From positions 1 to 15,851 of the forward strand of contig JAIKXV010000015.1 of assembly GCA_024683935.1 (NCBI GenBank): DNA of 15,851 bases, in the 5' to 3' direction. Origin of the DNA: Lachnospiraceae bacterium (lineage in GTDB: Bacteria; Bacillota_A; Clostridia; Lachnospirales; Lachnospiraceae). Below are positions 1 to 9,700 of the stretch, piece by piece (position 1 is the stretch's first letter; each line of letters begins with the position of its first letter). Made by a program: the position numbers and the translations under genes. The notes under the pieces are model-generated. The model did not search any database and had not been told where the DNA came from. It saw only the letters and a list, made by a program, of their open reading frames with translations.

Positions 1-672
1 GAGAAGAAGGATGAGGCTTCATCCGACAGCGCTTCCGATGAAAAGAAGGAAGAAAAGAAGGAGACTATTGTATACTACGTAACGGATGAGAAGCAGCAGA
101 GCCGTTATATAGATATGTTCAAGCGTTCAAAGATGAACGCCGTGGTTCTGACCCACAATATCGATACTCCCTTCATGCAGTCCCTGGAAGGCAAGAACGA
201 GGGCGTCAAGTTCATGCGTATAGACGCCAACGTGACCGATGCCATGACAGGCAAGGAGTCAAAGAAGGAGACCGAGGAATTCGGAAGTATCGCTGAGAAG
301 GTTCAGAAGCTCCTCAGAAAGGCCTTCAAGAAAGAAAAGCTGGAGGTTAAGGTACAGAAGCTTAAGGACAAGAAGGTTGCAAGCGTCATCACGGTTTCGG
401 AGGAGACCCGCAGAATGCAGGAGATGATGAAGATGTACTCCATGGGAGGCAGCAGCGATTCAGACCTCTTCAAGGATGACGACGGACAGACCCTGATACT
501 CAATGCAAGCCATCCTCTGGTAAAGACCGTGATGGATGCCCCTGAGAGCGATAAGGGCAAGCTTATTTCGGAGCAGCTCTACGATCTCGCTGTTCTTGCA
601 AATAAACAGCTGCCCCCGGATGAAATGAAGAAATTCATCGAGCGCAGCAATGAGATCATGATGAAGCTGTAA
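1..672 (+). CDS. htpG: Molecular chaperone HtpG (Hsp90), C-terminal part; 5' end outside the window
   Basis: The frame is open from base 1, so this is the 3' part of a longer gene (223 codons visible before the TAA). It encodes the end of the middle domain and the C-terminal dimerisation domain of bacterial Hsp90, a cytosolic ATP-dependent chaperone that works as a homodimer. Recognisable family segments are IVYYVTDEKQQSRYIDMFK, then a stretch like the family's AVxLxHNIDxPF, followed by FMRIDANVTD and, near the end, LNASHPLVK and the helical LYDLAVLANKQLPPDEM. A very charged Lys/Glu/Asp/Ser linker lies at about codons 1-21, as in many clostridial HtpG proteins. The ATPase domain is not in view, so completeness cannot be judged. 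The gene converges on the penicillin-binding protein gene, with 27 bases between stop codons. Identification by family resemblance is secure. Confidence 0.95.
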   Translation, partial: EKKDEASSDSASDEKKEEKKETIVYYVTDEKQQSRYIDMFKRSKMNAVVLTHNIDTPFMQSLEGKNEGVKFMRIDANVTDAMTGKESKKETEEFGSIAEKVQKLLRKAFKKEKLEVKVQKLKDKKVASVITVSEETRRMQEMMKMYSMGGSSDSDLFKDDDGQTLILNASHPLVKTVMDAPESDKGKLISEQLYDLAVLANKQLPPDEMKKFIERSNEIMMKL

Positions 673-699
673 GAATTTGAAAATTTAAGCGAAGAGTTT

Positions 700-3345
700 T
701 TATTCCCCCGTTGCCGGATTGGTGGCGGGGGTATTTGTATTATCCGGGGAAGTGATCACTTCTCCGGGGTCGGCTCCCTCTTCACCCATACCTGCAGTAT
801 CATTCTGGGCGGCGTTAAGGGCATTTAGATCCACGGTAGGCGTAGGTGTAAGACCCAGAGCTGTCGTTATCTCAATCGTATGAGGACAGGTTCCGAGCTC
901 GGGATTTGCAACGCCGGGTATCTTGAAGGGGCAGGAAGGCAGTGCTACCTGGCCCGTAGCCGAGCAGATATAGGTCATGGCCGAATGATTGTAGTTGCAG
1001 GTGGTATCCGGCACGTTATCGCTGGCAAAGTATTCGCTGTATGCGCTGCCGTCGGTGGTGCATACGCCGTCAAGCGCCAGAAGGCCGGATTTATTGCAGG
1101 CTATCCTTGTGACTATGCCTTCAGGCATAACGAATTCACGTCTCGGCAGGTTCTCATGTATCTTCTCCATGACACCGCGCCATACGGTTCTCGCGAGTCG
1201 CTGCTGGTCCTTGGTGGTCAGATCCACATTGTTGTCAAAGCCTGCCCAGGTGGTGCAGGTATAGTAAGGTGTGTATCCTGCAAACCATACGTCATTCTCA
1301 TCGGAAGTGGTTCCCGTCTTACCTGCTATGGCCTGGGTCCCGAAATTAACGGAACCGCCGGTTCCTTTTGTAACAACATCAATCATCGCGCTGGTTAAAA
1401 GGTAGGCCGTTGTGGGCTTGATGGCGGAATGGCTCTCGGGCTCATTTTCCAGCAGCACATTTCCGTCATGGTCAAGTATCTTGGTATAGAGGATGGGCTT
1501 AATATAGGTGCCCTGATTTGCTATCGCAGCATAAGCCGCATTAAGCTCTATATTCTTTACGCCGTCGGTGATGCCTCCGAGAGCCAGTGCCTGGGAGATA
1601 TCGGACATCAAGCGGCCGTCGCTGGTTTCCCTTTTGTCAACGAGAGTGGTAAAGCCGAATTTCAGCAGATAATCGTAACCCAGCTGGGGAGTGATGTCGG
1701 TCAGGGTTTTAACGGTTACGATATTTAGGGACTGCTCTATTCCGTAGCGGAGTGTGCAGACTCCTTTATATCCCTTATACCAGTTGTTGACCGGACGTCC
1801 GTTCACATAGTTAAAGGGCTCGTCCACCTGGGTGGAGGCCAGGGTCTTTAAGCCGCTGTCCAGGGCAGGAGCGTAGGTGGAAACTATCTTGAAGGTGGAA
1901 CCCGGCTGCCTTAAGGTGTCTGTGGCCCTGTTAAGGGTGAGGCTCGCTTCCTTCTTTCCTCTTCCGCCCACAATGGCCTTTACATAGCCTGTGGACTGGT
2001 CCGCAACCGTCACGGAGATCTGGGGCTGGGGAGCTGTGGAATAACTCTCGGATATGAAGGTGTTTCCCTCTGCAAGGATGGATTCCTTATAGGCGTCCGC
2101 AGCCGCTCTCGCATCCTCCGGACTTTCAAAGAGACGCTTCTTATTATATCCGTTGTCGGCAAGCCACAGAGCCATCATCTCAGATGAATAGTTCTGGTAT
2201 TCGCCGTCGCTCTTTTCAACCGTAAGCTCATAATCAAGGAGATATTTGGTGCCGGCAGGGTAGTTTTCCTCATTGCTGGTAAAGTCATCGCATATCCTCT
2301 GTATAGCGGAATCCTGGGTGCAGTAGATGCTTAAACCGCCTGAGTACAGCTGGTTATAGGCCTGTGTCTCGCTGTAGCCCAGCTTCTCCACAAAGTCATT
2401 AAGTATTTCCTTGGTAAGGGCATCCACGAAATAGGAATTGATGGTGCTGGTTTCGCTCTGCTCATTAACGGTACGGATGCGGGAATAAACATCATCATTC
2501 ACTGCTTCATCATAGGCGGATTTCGTGATATAGCCCTGCTTCAGCATGTTATTTAAGACCTTCATCCGCCGCTCCGCATTGTTGTCGGGGTGGGAGATGG
2601 GGTTATATTTGGAAGGGTTCTGGGTGATGCCGGCGATAACCGCATCCTCTGAGAGATTCAGTTCGGAAACATTCTTATTAAAATAGCGGAGTGAGGCAGC
2701 CTGGACGCCCAGGGTATTCTGCCCGAGATTTATCGTATTCAGATAGAGCTCCAGGATATTGTCCTTGGTCACGTCATCCTGCTTTTCCAGCTCTATTGCG
2801 AGATACTGCTCCTGGATCTTCCGGCGGAGCTTTTCCATAAAGGAGGACTCGTGGGTCCATTCCGTAAATACATTATTCTTAATCAGCTGCTGGGTGATGG
2901 TACTGGCACCCTGGGAAAAGTCGCGGCTCTTAAGGCCCGTGACGCCCGCACGGACTATTCCCTTTATATCTATACCGTTATGCTCGTAGAAACGCTCATC
3001 CTCTATGGCAACAAAGGCGTGCTGGAGATCGAGCGGGATCTTGTCAATGGTCTGGTATATCCTGTTGGAATCTGCCGCCACCAGCTTGGTGAGCTGCTTT
3101 CCGTCAGAATCGTATACGGTGGAAGAATATCCGGAAGGACGGATATCCTTATTATTGATCTCCGGCGCTGTAGCCACAACTCCCTTAAAGATGCCGACAA
3201 AGCCTGCCGCGCCGATAACGCCGGCAGACAGGGCTCCGAAGACGGAAAGGGCCACAAAGGCCACCAGAACCATATTTAAGAATTTCGGTCCCTTGGCGTT
3301 CAGTTCACGGAAACGTTTCAGGGTACCGTGTCGTCCAAAATTCAT
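700..3345 (-). CDS. Class A penicillin-binding protein (PBP1A family, bifunctional transglycosylase/transpeptidase)
   Basis: This 881-residue membrane-anchored enzyme should polymerise lipid II glycan strands and cross-link them outside the membrane. A short basic cytoplasmic N-terminus precedes one membrane segment at about residues 24-52. The GT51 transglycosylase domain follows, with EDERFYEHNG (115-124, catalytic Glu115), QGASTITQQLIKN (145-157) and ILELYLN (197-203). The transpeptidase domain has the Ser-x-x-Lys box STFK (Ser483-Lys486), SLN (539-541) and KTGT (676-679). All catalytic motifs are intact and the length is normal for the family. After about residue 740 there is an extension with cysteines 750, 762, 783, 794, 805 and 820, then a low-complexity Thr/Pro/Asn/Gly tail. 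The ATG at 3345 has no Shine-Dalgarno and lies 10 bases after a -10 element; no better in-frame start precedes the membrane helix. The gene is divergent from addB. Confidence 0.95.
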   Translation of the reverse strand: MNFGRHGTLKRFRELNAKGPKFLNMVLVAFVALSVFGALSAGVIGAAGFVGIFKGVVATAPEINNKDIRPSGYSSTVYDSDGKQLTKLVAADSNRIYQTIDKIPLDLQHAFVAIEDERFYEHNGIDIKGIVRAGVTGLKSRDFSQGASTITQQLIKNNVFTEWTHESSFMEKLRRKIQEQYLAIELEKQDDVTKDNILELYLNTINLGQNTLGVQAASLRYFNKNVSELNLSEDAVIAGITQNPSKYNPISHPDNNAERRMKVLNNMLKQGYITKSAYDEAVNDDVYSRIRTVNEQSETSTINSYFVDALTKEILNDFVEKLGYSETQAYNQLYSGGLSIYCTQDSAIQRICDDFTSNEENYPAGTKYLLDYELTVEKSDGEYQNYSSEMMALWLADNGYNKKRLFESPEDARAAADAYKESILAEGNTFISESYSTAPQPQISVTVADQSTGYVKAIVGGRGKKEASLTLNRATDTLRQPGSTFKIVSTYAPALDSGLKTLASTQVDEPFNYVNGRPVNNWYKGYKGVCTLRYGIEQSLNIVTVKTLTDITPQLGYDYLLKFGFTTLVDKRETSDGRLMSDISQALALGGITDGVKNIELNAAYAAIANQGTYIKPILYTKILDHDGNVLLENEPESHSAIKPTTAYLLTSAMIDVVTKGTGGSVNFGTQAIAGKTGTTSDENDVWFAGYTPYYTCTTWAGFDNNVDLTTKDQQRLARTVWRGVMEKIHENLPRREFVMPEGIVTRIACNKSGLLALDGVCTTDGSAYSEYFASDNVPDTTCNYNHSAMTYICSATGQVALPSCPFKIPGVANPELGTCPHTIEITTALGLTPTPTVDLNALNAAQNDTAGMGEEGADPGEVITSPDNTNTPATNPATGE
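705..731 (+). terminator. Intrinsic terminator of htpG, inside the 3' end of the convergent gene
   Basis: Two 11-base arms (705-715 and 721-731) can pair around a GGATT loop: six outer G-C pairs, three G-U pairs, then two G-C pairs. A U-rich but interrupted tract (UAUUUGUAUUAU) follows on the plus strand from 732. It starts 32 bases after the htpG stop. On the minus strand the hairpin is followed by A-rich sequence, so it should act mainly on the htpG transcript. It sits inside the last codons of the convergent gene. No terminator is evident for that gene. Confidence 0.6.
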
Positions 3346-3355
3346 AGCAAGAGCT

Positions 3356-3384
3356 ATTATACCAAATTAATGCTTAAAAGTCGA
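3356..3384 (-). promoter_or_regulatory. Sigma-70-type promoter of the penicillin-binding protein gene
   Basis: On the minus strand, TCGACT (3379-3384, 4 of 6 matches to TTGACA) is followed after exactly 17 bases by a perfect TATAAT (3356-3361). The expected start of transcription is near 3348-3350, only about 3-5 bases before the ATG at 3345, so the mRNA would be leaderless or nearly so. This agrees with the lack of a Shine-Dalgarno. Confidence 0.6.
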
Positions 3385-3504
3385 AATTTGCCGGAATCCG
3401 GTTCTTAAAAAGGAAAAATACGGCGGTTTTCTGAAGCCGGGAAGGTGTATACTGACGGAATAAAGCCATAAAGGGGCAGTGTCGCAGAGAAACTGCATTT
3501 ATCG

Positions 3505-3531
3505 TTGACAGGAACGGTGTTGCGTTATAAT
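3505..3531 (+). promoter_or_regulatory. Promoter of the addBA operon with consensus hexamers and a 15-base spacer
   Basis: TTGACA (3505-3510) and TATAAT (3526-3531) both match the sigma-70/sigma-A consensus perfectly but are 15 bases apart instead of 17. Transcription from it would begin near 3538 and give a leader of about 58 bases ahead of addB. The short spacer should weaken an otherwise ideal promoter or make it responsive to an activator that alters DNA twist; this last point is inference. Confidence 0.6.
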
Positions 3532-3575
3532 GATTAGTGTATAAGAGTCATTAAAGACATTCATTTTTTGAGGGG

Positions 3576-3582
3576 AAAGGAG
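3576..3582 (+). promoter_or_regulatory. Distant Shine-Dalgarno site of addB
   Basis: AAAGGAG ends 14 bases before the ATG at 3597, well beyond the usual 5-9 bases. No in-frame alternative start lies between the site and 3597, so the ATG at 3597 is kept. The wide spacing suggests modest translation of addB. Confidence 0.45.
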
Positions 3583-3596
3583 CTGTACCGGAAAAA

Positions 3597-6500
3597 ATGA
3601 GACTGAGTGAATTAATTACGGAAAATCCCAGGAATACAAAAATAATACTTGCAAATAAGGATTCGACCGGCAATGCCCTGATAAGACAGTGTAATCTCCG
3701 ATCCGGAACGGCGAGTTTTAATATAATCGCGAAAACACCTGCCGGTATTGCGAAGGAAATAGTGGATGCGTTATCCGAAGAACCTGTAAAGCTTTTATCT
3801 CCTGACAGTTCGGTATATCTGATGATGAACGTGCTTAAGGATCAGAAGAGTGCCATGTTTCCTGAAAGCACGATCACGATCGGAACGACAAAGGAAGTCT
3901 TGCGCTGCATAAACGAATTACGTGAAAACGGAGTTACGGAAGCCTATGAAAAAGAGGCGGTAAATAAGGGGAAGATACAGGAACTGAATCTTATCCTCAA
4001 TGCATATGAAAAAAATCTTTCCGATAATAATATGTATGACAGGAACCGGATTTTGAGGGCGGCAGCTGTTTTCTGTAAAGAAAAAAAGGAAGGGGTTGTA
4101 AAGCGGGTTCCTTATCTTTACGGAGCGGTTTTCGGGATAACGGAGGCCGGGCGCTGGACAACAGCGGAAAAGGATTTTCTCGATGCTCTTCTTTCCGCAT
4201 CGGAATCATCAGGCGGAAAAAGATATACTGTCGGATTTCCGGAAGAAGAAAGCGACGCCGGAATATCATTTTATAAGGCGAGGGGCATCGCCAATGAAGT
4301 GCGCTTTGCTGCGGAGAAAATGAAAAAGATCGCAGAGAATGAAAGCTTTGGCACCATTTCCCTTTATCATTCCGCGCCTGAATACATAAACTTTATAAAG
4401 GCCGTTCTGGATGAGGAACGGATTCCCTATTGTGTATCCGGAGGGAACCCGGCGAAGGAACTACATCTTGCCGAGTTTATCATTTCCATTCTGGATGCGG
4501 CCGAACGGGATTTTTCATATGAACTGCTGGAAAAGGCTGTACGGAACAGGGTCATAACCTTTGACAATGTGCTGAAGGATGATCAGGACGAAGATGATGA
4601 GACGTCTGAAGATGTGTCCGGGATGACGGAAGCAGAGATAGCGGATCAGATTGCGGAATGCACGGAAAAGGAAAACGCAAAGCGTGATTCCGTCAGGATA
4701 AATCCCATCCGGGGTTACAGGCATGCACTGTCTGCGGGTATAGGCTGGGGCAGGAAACGCTATCAGACGTATTATAACCGCATAACGAATGACAGTAAGG
4801 CGGAAGAAAACACAAAAGTATTTGCGGGATTCCTGTATGATTTCGTATCGGTTTTTGACGAGCAGTTTTCTGTCGGAGAGATATTCCGGAGACTGTTGGA
4901 ATTTGTACGGCGCTATACCTATGCCAGAAATCCGGAAAAGGCAATCCTGAACAACGTGCTTTATGAAAAGTGCAGTGACCTTATGCTGATCGACAGCAGC
5001 GGGTATTCGCTGAAGGAAAAGATTTCCTTTATCCGGGATATCATTGAAAACATAAAGGTGGAGGACGTGACCGAAAAAGAAGATGCTGTCTGCATTTACC
5101 CTCTGGGGGACCTGTTTGTGATGGAGCGGAAGCATAATTTTATGCTTGGCATGTCGGCTGCTGGTTTTTGCGGGGATGACAGGCAGTCTCCGCTGCTTTT
5201 GGATGAGGAAAAGAAGGTATATATAAAGGGTGCGGATGAAGATGACAGTCCCGTTGAAATGGCAACGAAGAGCTATGAACGGCTGTCGGATAATGTTAAG
5301 AAAAGCCTTCGTACGAGGATCCCGGATTCGGATGTCTGCATATCATATTCATACTACGATTCCATAGCACTTCGGGACAGCAGTCCTTCCGTATTCTTTA
5401 TTGAGATCTCCGACGGTAAGAACATTGAAGAAGCGCCGGGTTATCTGGAGGCTTCCTATATTATTAAGGACGATATCAGAGTATCCGTGAAGGAACTGAA
5501 TGAATCCGTAAAGGAGAGGGCGGAAGAAATAGAAAAAAAGCGAGAGGAAAAGCGGAAAAAAACAGAAGGAGATTTGGGGAACGAAGCAGCGGATGAAGAA
5601 AACGCTGCCGGTACTGATACGAAAAAGGAGTTCGGGCTAAGTGCATCGGGAATACAGACCCTCCTGCATTGCCCCCTTATGTATTATTACCAGTATACAA
5701 AGTATCTGAGGATAGATGATCCGGTGACACCCAAAGGACATGAGTGGCTGGATGCCAGAAACAGAGGCAATCTCTGTCATTTCACCATGGAAAAATATAT
5801 GAAGGGTGCAAAGGATCCGGCAGCCGGCATAGAACAGCCCTTGTTTGATGATGCCTATGACAGATCCTTAAAGGAGGTTGAAGCGGAACAGCCTGCTTTT
5901 TCGGATGAGATAAAGGATAGGGAAGCGAAGCTGTATAAAGAAAAGATAGAGATTTATATTAAATTCCTCGCAGATAAATGGGCGGAGGATATGAAAGAAG
6001 GAAAGGCGTGGAAGGTGATCGGATGTGAGATCCCCTTTGGAAAGAATGATGAGACCGGCAGTCTGAAACCGTTTTTGTCCGGTAAGACAGAAAGCGGGGA
6101 AGATTACAGAATATATCTGAACGGCTCTATTGACCGGGCTGACGGCTATATGGGAGAAGACGGAAAGCTCATGCTCCGCATCATAGATTACAAAACCGGA
6201 AAAAAGGACAGTAAGGAAGAAGAAATAAAGCTCGACGTTCAGATACAGCATTATCTGTATGCAAAGGCGCTGCGGGATTATATTGAAAGCGATCAGGGAA
6301 AGGAAAGGATCAGAACCCTTTTCGGCAGAGACTATGAGGACTACGATTTTGAATGGGTCGGATATACCTTCCCCTTTGAGGAAAAGGATGAAAACCGTCT
6401 CCTTAACGCGATGGAAATGCTCCCCTATTATTTCAGTGATGATCCTGAGGATGGAGATGAATTAATCCGGGACAAAGACAGCATCGTGACACTGCCGGAG

Positions 6501-6746
6501 AGAATAATGAAACAGCTGTCAGATATCATCGGAAATATGCTGACAGGTAAAGAAGATCTTATTTCCGGCAGGATGGATGAGCTGATCCATGATAAAAGGA
6601 AAGAGAGAAAAGAGGATAATGACAGGACAGCGGGAAATGAAATGCTGCTCAGCAAATTCTGTGAGAAGAATTATTGTAAATATAAGGCTATCTGCCGAAA
6701 CTGGGTGGGATACGCAGAAAAGGACGCAGAGGGGGATGAGGAATGA
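3597..6746 (+). CDS. addB: AddB/RexB-type subunit of the ATP-dependent helicase-nuclease (PD-(D/E)XK nuclease, Fe-S)
   Basis: This 1049-residue protein is the AddB partner of the AddAB enzyme, which resects double-strand DNA ends for RecA-dependent repair. The C-terminal nuclease domain has His728, GSIDRAD (Asp846), IIDYKTG (Asp864, Lys866) and a following QIQHYLYA motif. It also has the four cysteines of an AddB-type iron-sulfur staple: Cys692 in LLHCPLMYYYQY and Cys1022, Cys1027, Cys1033 near the end. The spacing C-x4-C-x5-C differs from the usual C-x2-C-x5-C. GMSAAGFCGDD near residue 518 corresponds to the family's GLNEGVFP segment. The N-terminus has no GxxGxGK(S/T): residues 15-29 (KIILANKDSTGNALI) occupy its place, so this subunit is probably not an ATPase, as in RexB. 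A highly charged linker (about 630-678) joins helicase-like and nuclease parts. The stop overlaps the addA start as ATGA, implying translational coupling. Confidence 0.88.
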   Translation: MRLSELITENPRNTKIILANKDSTGNALIRQCNLRSGTASFNIIAKTPAGIAKEIVDALSEEPVKLLSPDSSVYLMMNVLKDQKSAMFPESTITIGTTKEVLRCINELRENGVTEAYEKEAVNKGKIQELNLILNAYEKNLSDNNMYDRNRILRAAAVFCKEKKEGVVKRVPYLYGAVFGITEAGRWTTAEKDFLDALLSASESSGGKRYTVGFPEEESDAGISFYKARGIANEVRFAAEKMKKIAENESFGTISLYHSAPEYINFIKAVLDEERIPYCVSGGNPAKELHLAEFIISILDAAERDFSYELLEKAVRNRVITFDNVLKDDQDEDDETSEDVSGMTEAEIADQIAECTEKENAKRDSVRINPIRGYRHALSAGIGWGRKRYQTYYNRITNDSKAEENTKVFAGFLYDFVSVFDEQFSVGEIFRRLLEFVRRYTYARNPEKAILNNVLYEKCSDLMLIDSSGYSLKEKISFIRDIIENIKVEDVTEKEDAVCIYPLGDLFVMERKHNFMLGMSAAGFCGDDRQSPLLLDEEKKVYIKGADEDDSPVEMATKSYERLSDNVKKSLRTRIPDSDVCISYSYYDSIALRDSSPSVFFIEISDGKNIEEAPGYLEASYIIKDDIRVSVKELNESVKERAEEIEKKREEKRKKTEGDLGNEAADEENAAGTDTKKEFGLSASGIQTLLHCPLMYYYQYTKYLRIDDPVTPKGHEWLDARNRGNLCHFTMEKYMKGAKDPAAGIEQPLFDDAYDRSLKEVEAEQPAFSDEIKDREAKLYKEKIEIYIKFLADKWAEDMKEGKAWKVIGCEIPFGKNDETGSLKPFLSGKTESGEDYRIYLNGSIDRADGYMGEDGKLMLRIIDYKTGKKDSKEEEIKLDVQIQHYLYAKALRDYIESDQGKERIRTLFGRDYEDYDFEWVGYTFPFEEKDENRLLNAMEMLPYYFSDDPEDGDELIRDKDSIVTLPERIMKQLSDIIGNMLTGKEDLISGRMDELIHDKRKERKEDNDRTAGNEMLLSKFCEKNYCKYKAICRNWVGYAEKDAEGDEE

Positions 6747-9700
6747 AAGTAACGGGAATGAATGAAGAGGATATGCGAAAGGAGATAGAAACTGATCTGT
6801 CCCTTAATATGTTTGTCGAAGCGGGTGCCGGTGCGGGAAAGACCACACTTATCGTAAGCCGTATCGTCAATTTACTGTCGGCAGGCGTGGAACCGGGAGA
6901 GATCGTGGTCATTACCTTTACCAATGCTGCGGCAGAGGAACTCCGGGGACGTATCATCAGCAAGGTTACGGAGAGATCAAAGGAAGAGCCGGAGCTGGAA
7001 GATAAACTGCACCGGTTGAATGATATGAATATTTCCACGATCCACAGCTTCTGCAATGTCCTTCTGCATGAACAGGGGCTTTTCGCAAAGCTTCCAGTTG
7101 ACATCGAGATGCTGCAGGATGATGAGGAGATAAAAGAAAAGAAAAGATACTTTGACGCCTATTTACGTACTCTTACGAAGAATGACTGGGATACTCTGGA
7201 GCTGAATGCCGGACCCAGGGGCTCACGTTTTACTATCCGCAGGAATATGGAAGCATTGTATATGCAGATGGTGGACCTGCCGGAGGATACCAATATTAAG
7301 ATACCGGTTCCCGCGGATGAAACAAAGCAGAAGGCGGCTTTTGATGTACTTAAAACCATTGCTTTTGGAGATCCTGCGAAAGGACAGCTCCCGCTAAATG
7401 AGAAACTTCTAAGTGCATTGAATTCCTGCGTTAACCCGGAAAAAAAGAAGGACGGATTTAAGCCTGCCGCCTCTTTTTCGGAAGCGGAAGAGTATTACTG
7501 CAACAAGGGAAAGACACCGTTTCTGAAGGATTTATCTGATGTCCTTCAGAAAGATCACTCTTTGGATAATGAAAACAAAGTCTATCAGGCACTGCTGAAA
7601 ACAAAGAACTATAGCTTTCTGTCCTCCGCTAATTTTAAGGTGATAATCGATCCTGCCAAAATACCGGCAGCGAATAAAATGATAAGTGATGAGATAAATT
7701 CACTGTTATCGGATGATATGCGCGGGCAGTTTCCTGCAGACATTAAGTGTGAGGATGAGGATAAAAACGTCATTAGTTTTGAAGATGCTGTTAAAGCTAA
7801 AAACGGCAGAACCGGCCAGGGGATCACGGTTGCGGGCTATGCAAAAGAGGCCGGGGAATACTACCGCAAAAACGCAGAAAAGAACAGGATCTCCAATGAC
7901 CGTCTGCTGGAGCTGACCCGGGATCTTATCCTGAATGATGATAAAAATGCATTGAGATATTTCTCAAAGAAGTACAGCAGGTTTTTTGTGGATGAATTCC
8001 AGGATACGGACAGGATCCAGGAATCCTTTATATACCGGCTTGCATCGGAACCGGATGATGAAACAAAGCTTCGTGACGGCGCTCTTTTTGTGGTAGGCGA
8101 TCCGAAGCAGTCTATATACAGATTTCGCGGAGCACAGCCGGCTGTATATTTCCATACCAAGGGAAAGATGGAGAAGCTTGACAACGCAAGAGTGTATGAG
8201 CTTGCATTTAACTACCGTTCCAATGAAAAGGTGATCAAATGGGTAAACGACAAATTCTCAGAGGCAGAGAGCATTACACCGATTGTGGATGAAAGCGGGG
8301 TATCATACGTCTATCAGCGTATGGAAGCTAAAAACAGCATGGCTTCGGGAGAGAATGTGATAGGTGGTATATATCATTTGGGGAGACCGGATGCGGAGTA
8401 TTCTCTGGGTCCGGTAACGCGTCACCTGAAAAGCGGGGATAAAACCTGTGAGGGATTCGGGTATAGCGAAGGTGAACAGGAAGATGATATCAGGGACGTG
8501 ATCGGGCTTATCCTGGATTTTACCAAAAAGGATAGGAACGGTAACGGTTATTTTAAGATCACGGACTACGATTCTGATCATAATCCTGTGGCACGTGATA
8601 TAAGGCGTTCTGACTTTCTGCTTATCAGTCACAATAAGAAGATGATGGACGATTATGTGTCGGAAATGAAGAGGTACGGGATCCCCGTTGTTCTTGACGG
8701 TGAGGAGGATATGAAGGCGGACAGGGGGCTCGTGGTATTTGTCAGGCTCTATCAGTATCTTGTAAATCCAAGAGATCCGTTTTACAGAACAGGGGCTGAA
8801 GAAGCTTTAAGAGAGACCCTGCACATAAAGAGCGAGAAAGAATTACGGGAACTGTCTCATAAAATTCTGGACTGCATGTATGATGACGTCAGGTCAATGA
8901 GCGCATACGGCATGGCGGAATATCTGGAGAGACAGGTTTCGGCGCTTTTTGATAAGGATACCTATATTGATCATGTTACGGCGCTCAGCACCCAGACGCA
9001 TATACGGCAGATGATAGAAAAACTGTGTCTGGATGTAACGGGTACAGGCATAGAGATGGCGGAGGCCATGCAAAAGTATCTGGATACGAAACTGGAACAT
9101 GAACTGTCGCTTGAGGAAAAAACAGATGCGGTTCGTTTTATGAATCTCCATAAGACAAAGGGACTCGAAGGAAATATAGTGATCATCCTGGACCGGAGAG
9201 GAAGGAGAGAGCATGCTCCTTCTTACTGTACAGACGGAAAAGATTTTTATCCGGGGAAGGATAAATTCTGGACTGCGCTGGAAGCATTTCCGCAGATCCG
9301 GGAACAGGCAAGGAGATCGGAGAATGCAGAATTCCACCGGCTGGAATATGTGGCAGTCACACGGGCGGCCCAGGCTGTGATCTTTATGGATGTTCTGGAA
9401 AAAAACGGGCTCTTTGCAAAGAAGAAACTGACTTCCCGGATCAAGAGCGATGAACTGGATAATGATTTGAAGGACATGGCGGTATTTTCAAAAAAGGATG
9501 AAAATACCTTTTCCTACAAAATCTCCGACTCATCCAATATATGGGGTGAAATATCGAAAGTCCTTTTGGAAGGGAAAACCGTGAACATGCCCTACAAGGC
9601 GGAAAACGCCTTGGAATACAGTGCGTCATCGGATGAATATACTAAAAAGAGAGAGCGTAAGACGGAGACTGCGGGAATGGTGATAAAGGAATCTCCCAGC

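Larger units (their letters stand above)
3346..3596. other. Divergent intergenic region between the PBP gene and addB
   Basis: These 251 bases hold a minus-strand promoter next to the PBP start and a plus-strand promoter at 3505-3531. Between them (about 3385-3504) I see no open frame, RNA gene or convincing operator. A TATACT at 3448-3453 has no acceptable -35. A 5-base inverted pair GCAGT/ACTGC (3476-3480, 3492-3496) is too short to call. Confidence 0.7.

Noticed and set aside
880..1398. 172-codon plus-strand open frame opposite the PBP gene
   Set aside because: It is fully antisense to intact PBP coding sequence, has no domain resemblance and is accompanied by several other shadow frames in the same region.
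3476..3496. Inverted pair GCAGT/ACTGC upstream of addB as an operator
   Set aside because: Five-base arms with an 11-base gap are expected by chance.
4515..5135. 206-codon minus-strand open frame opposite addB
   Set aside because: It lies entirely inside addB, shows no family features and has a composition expected of a reverse-strand shadow.
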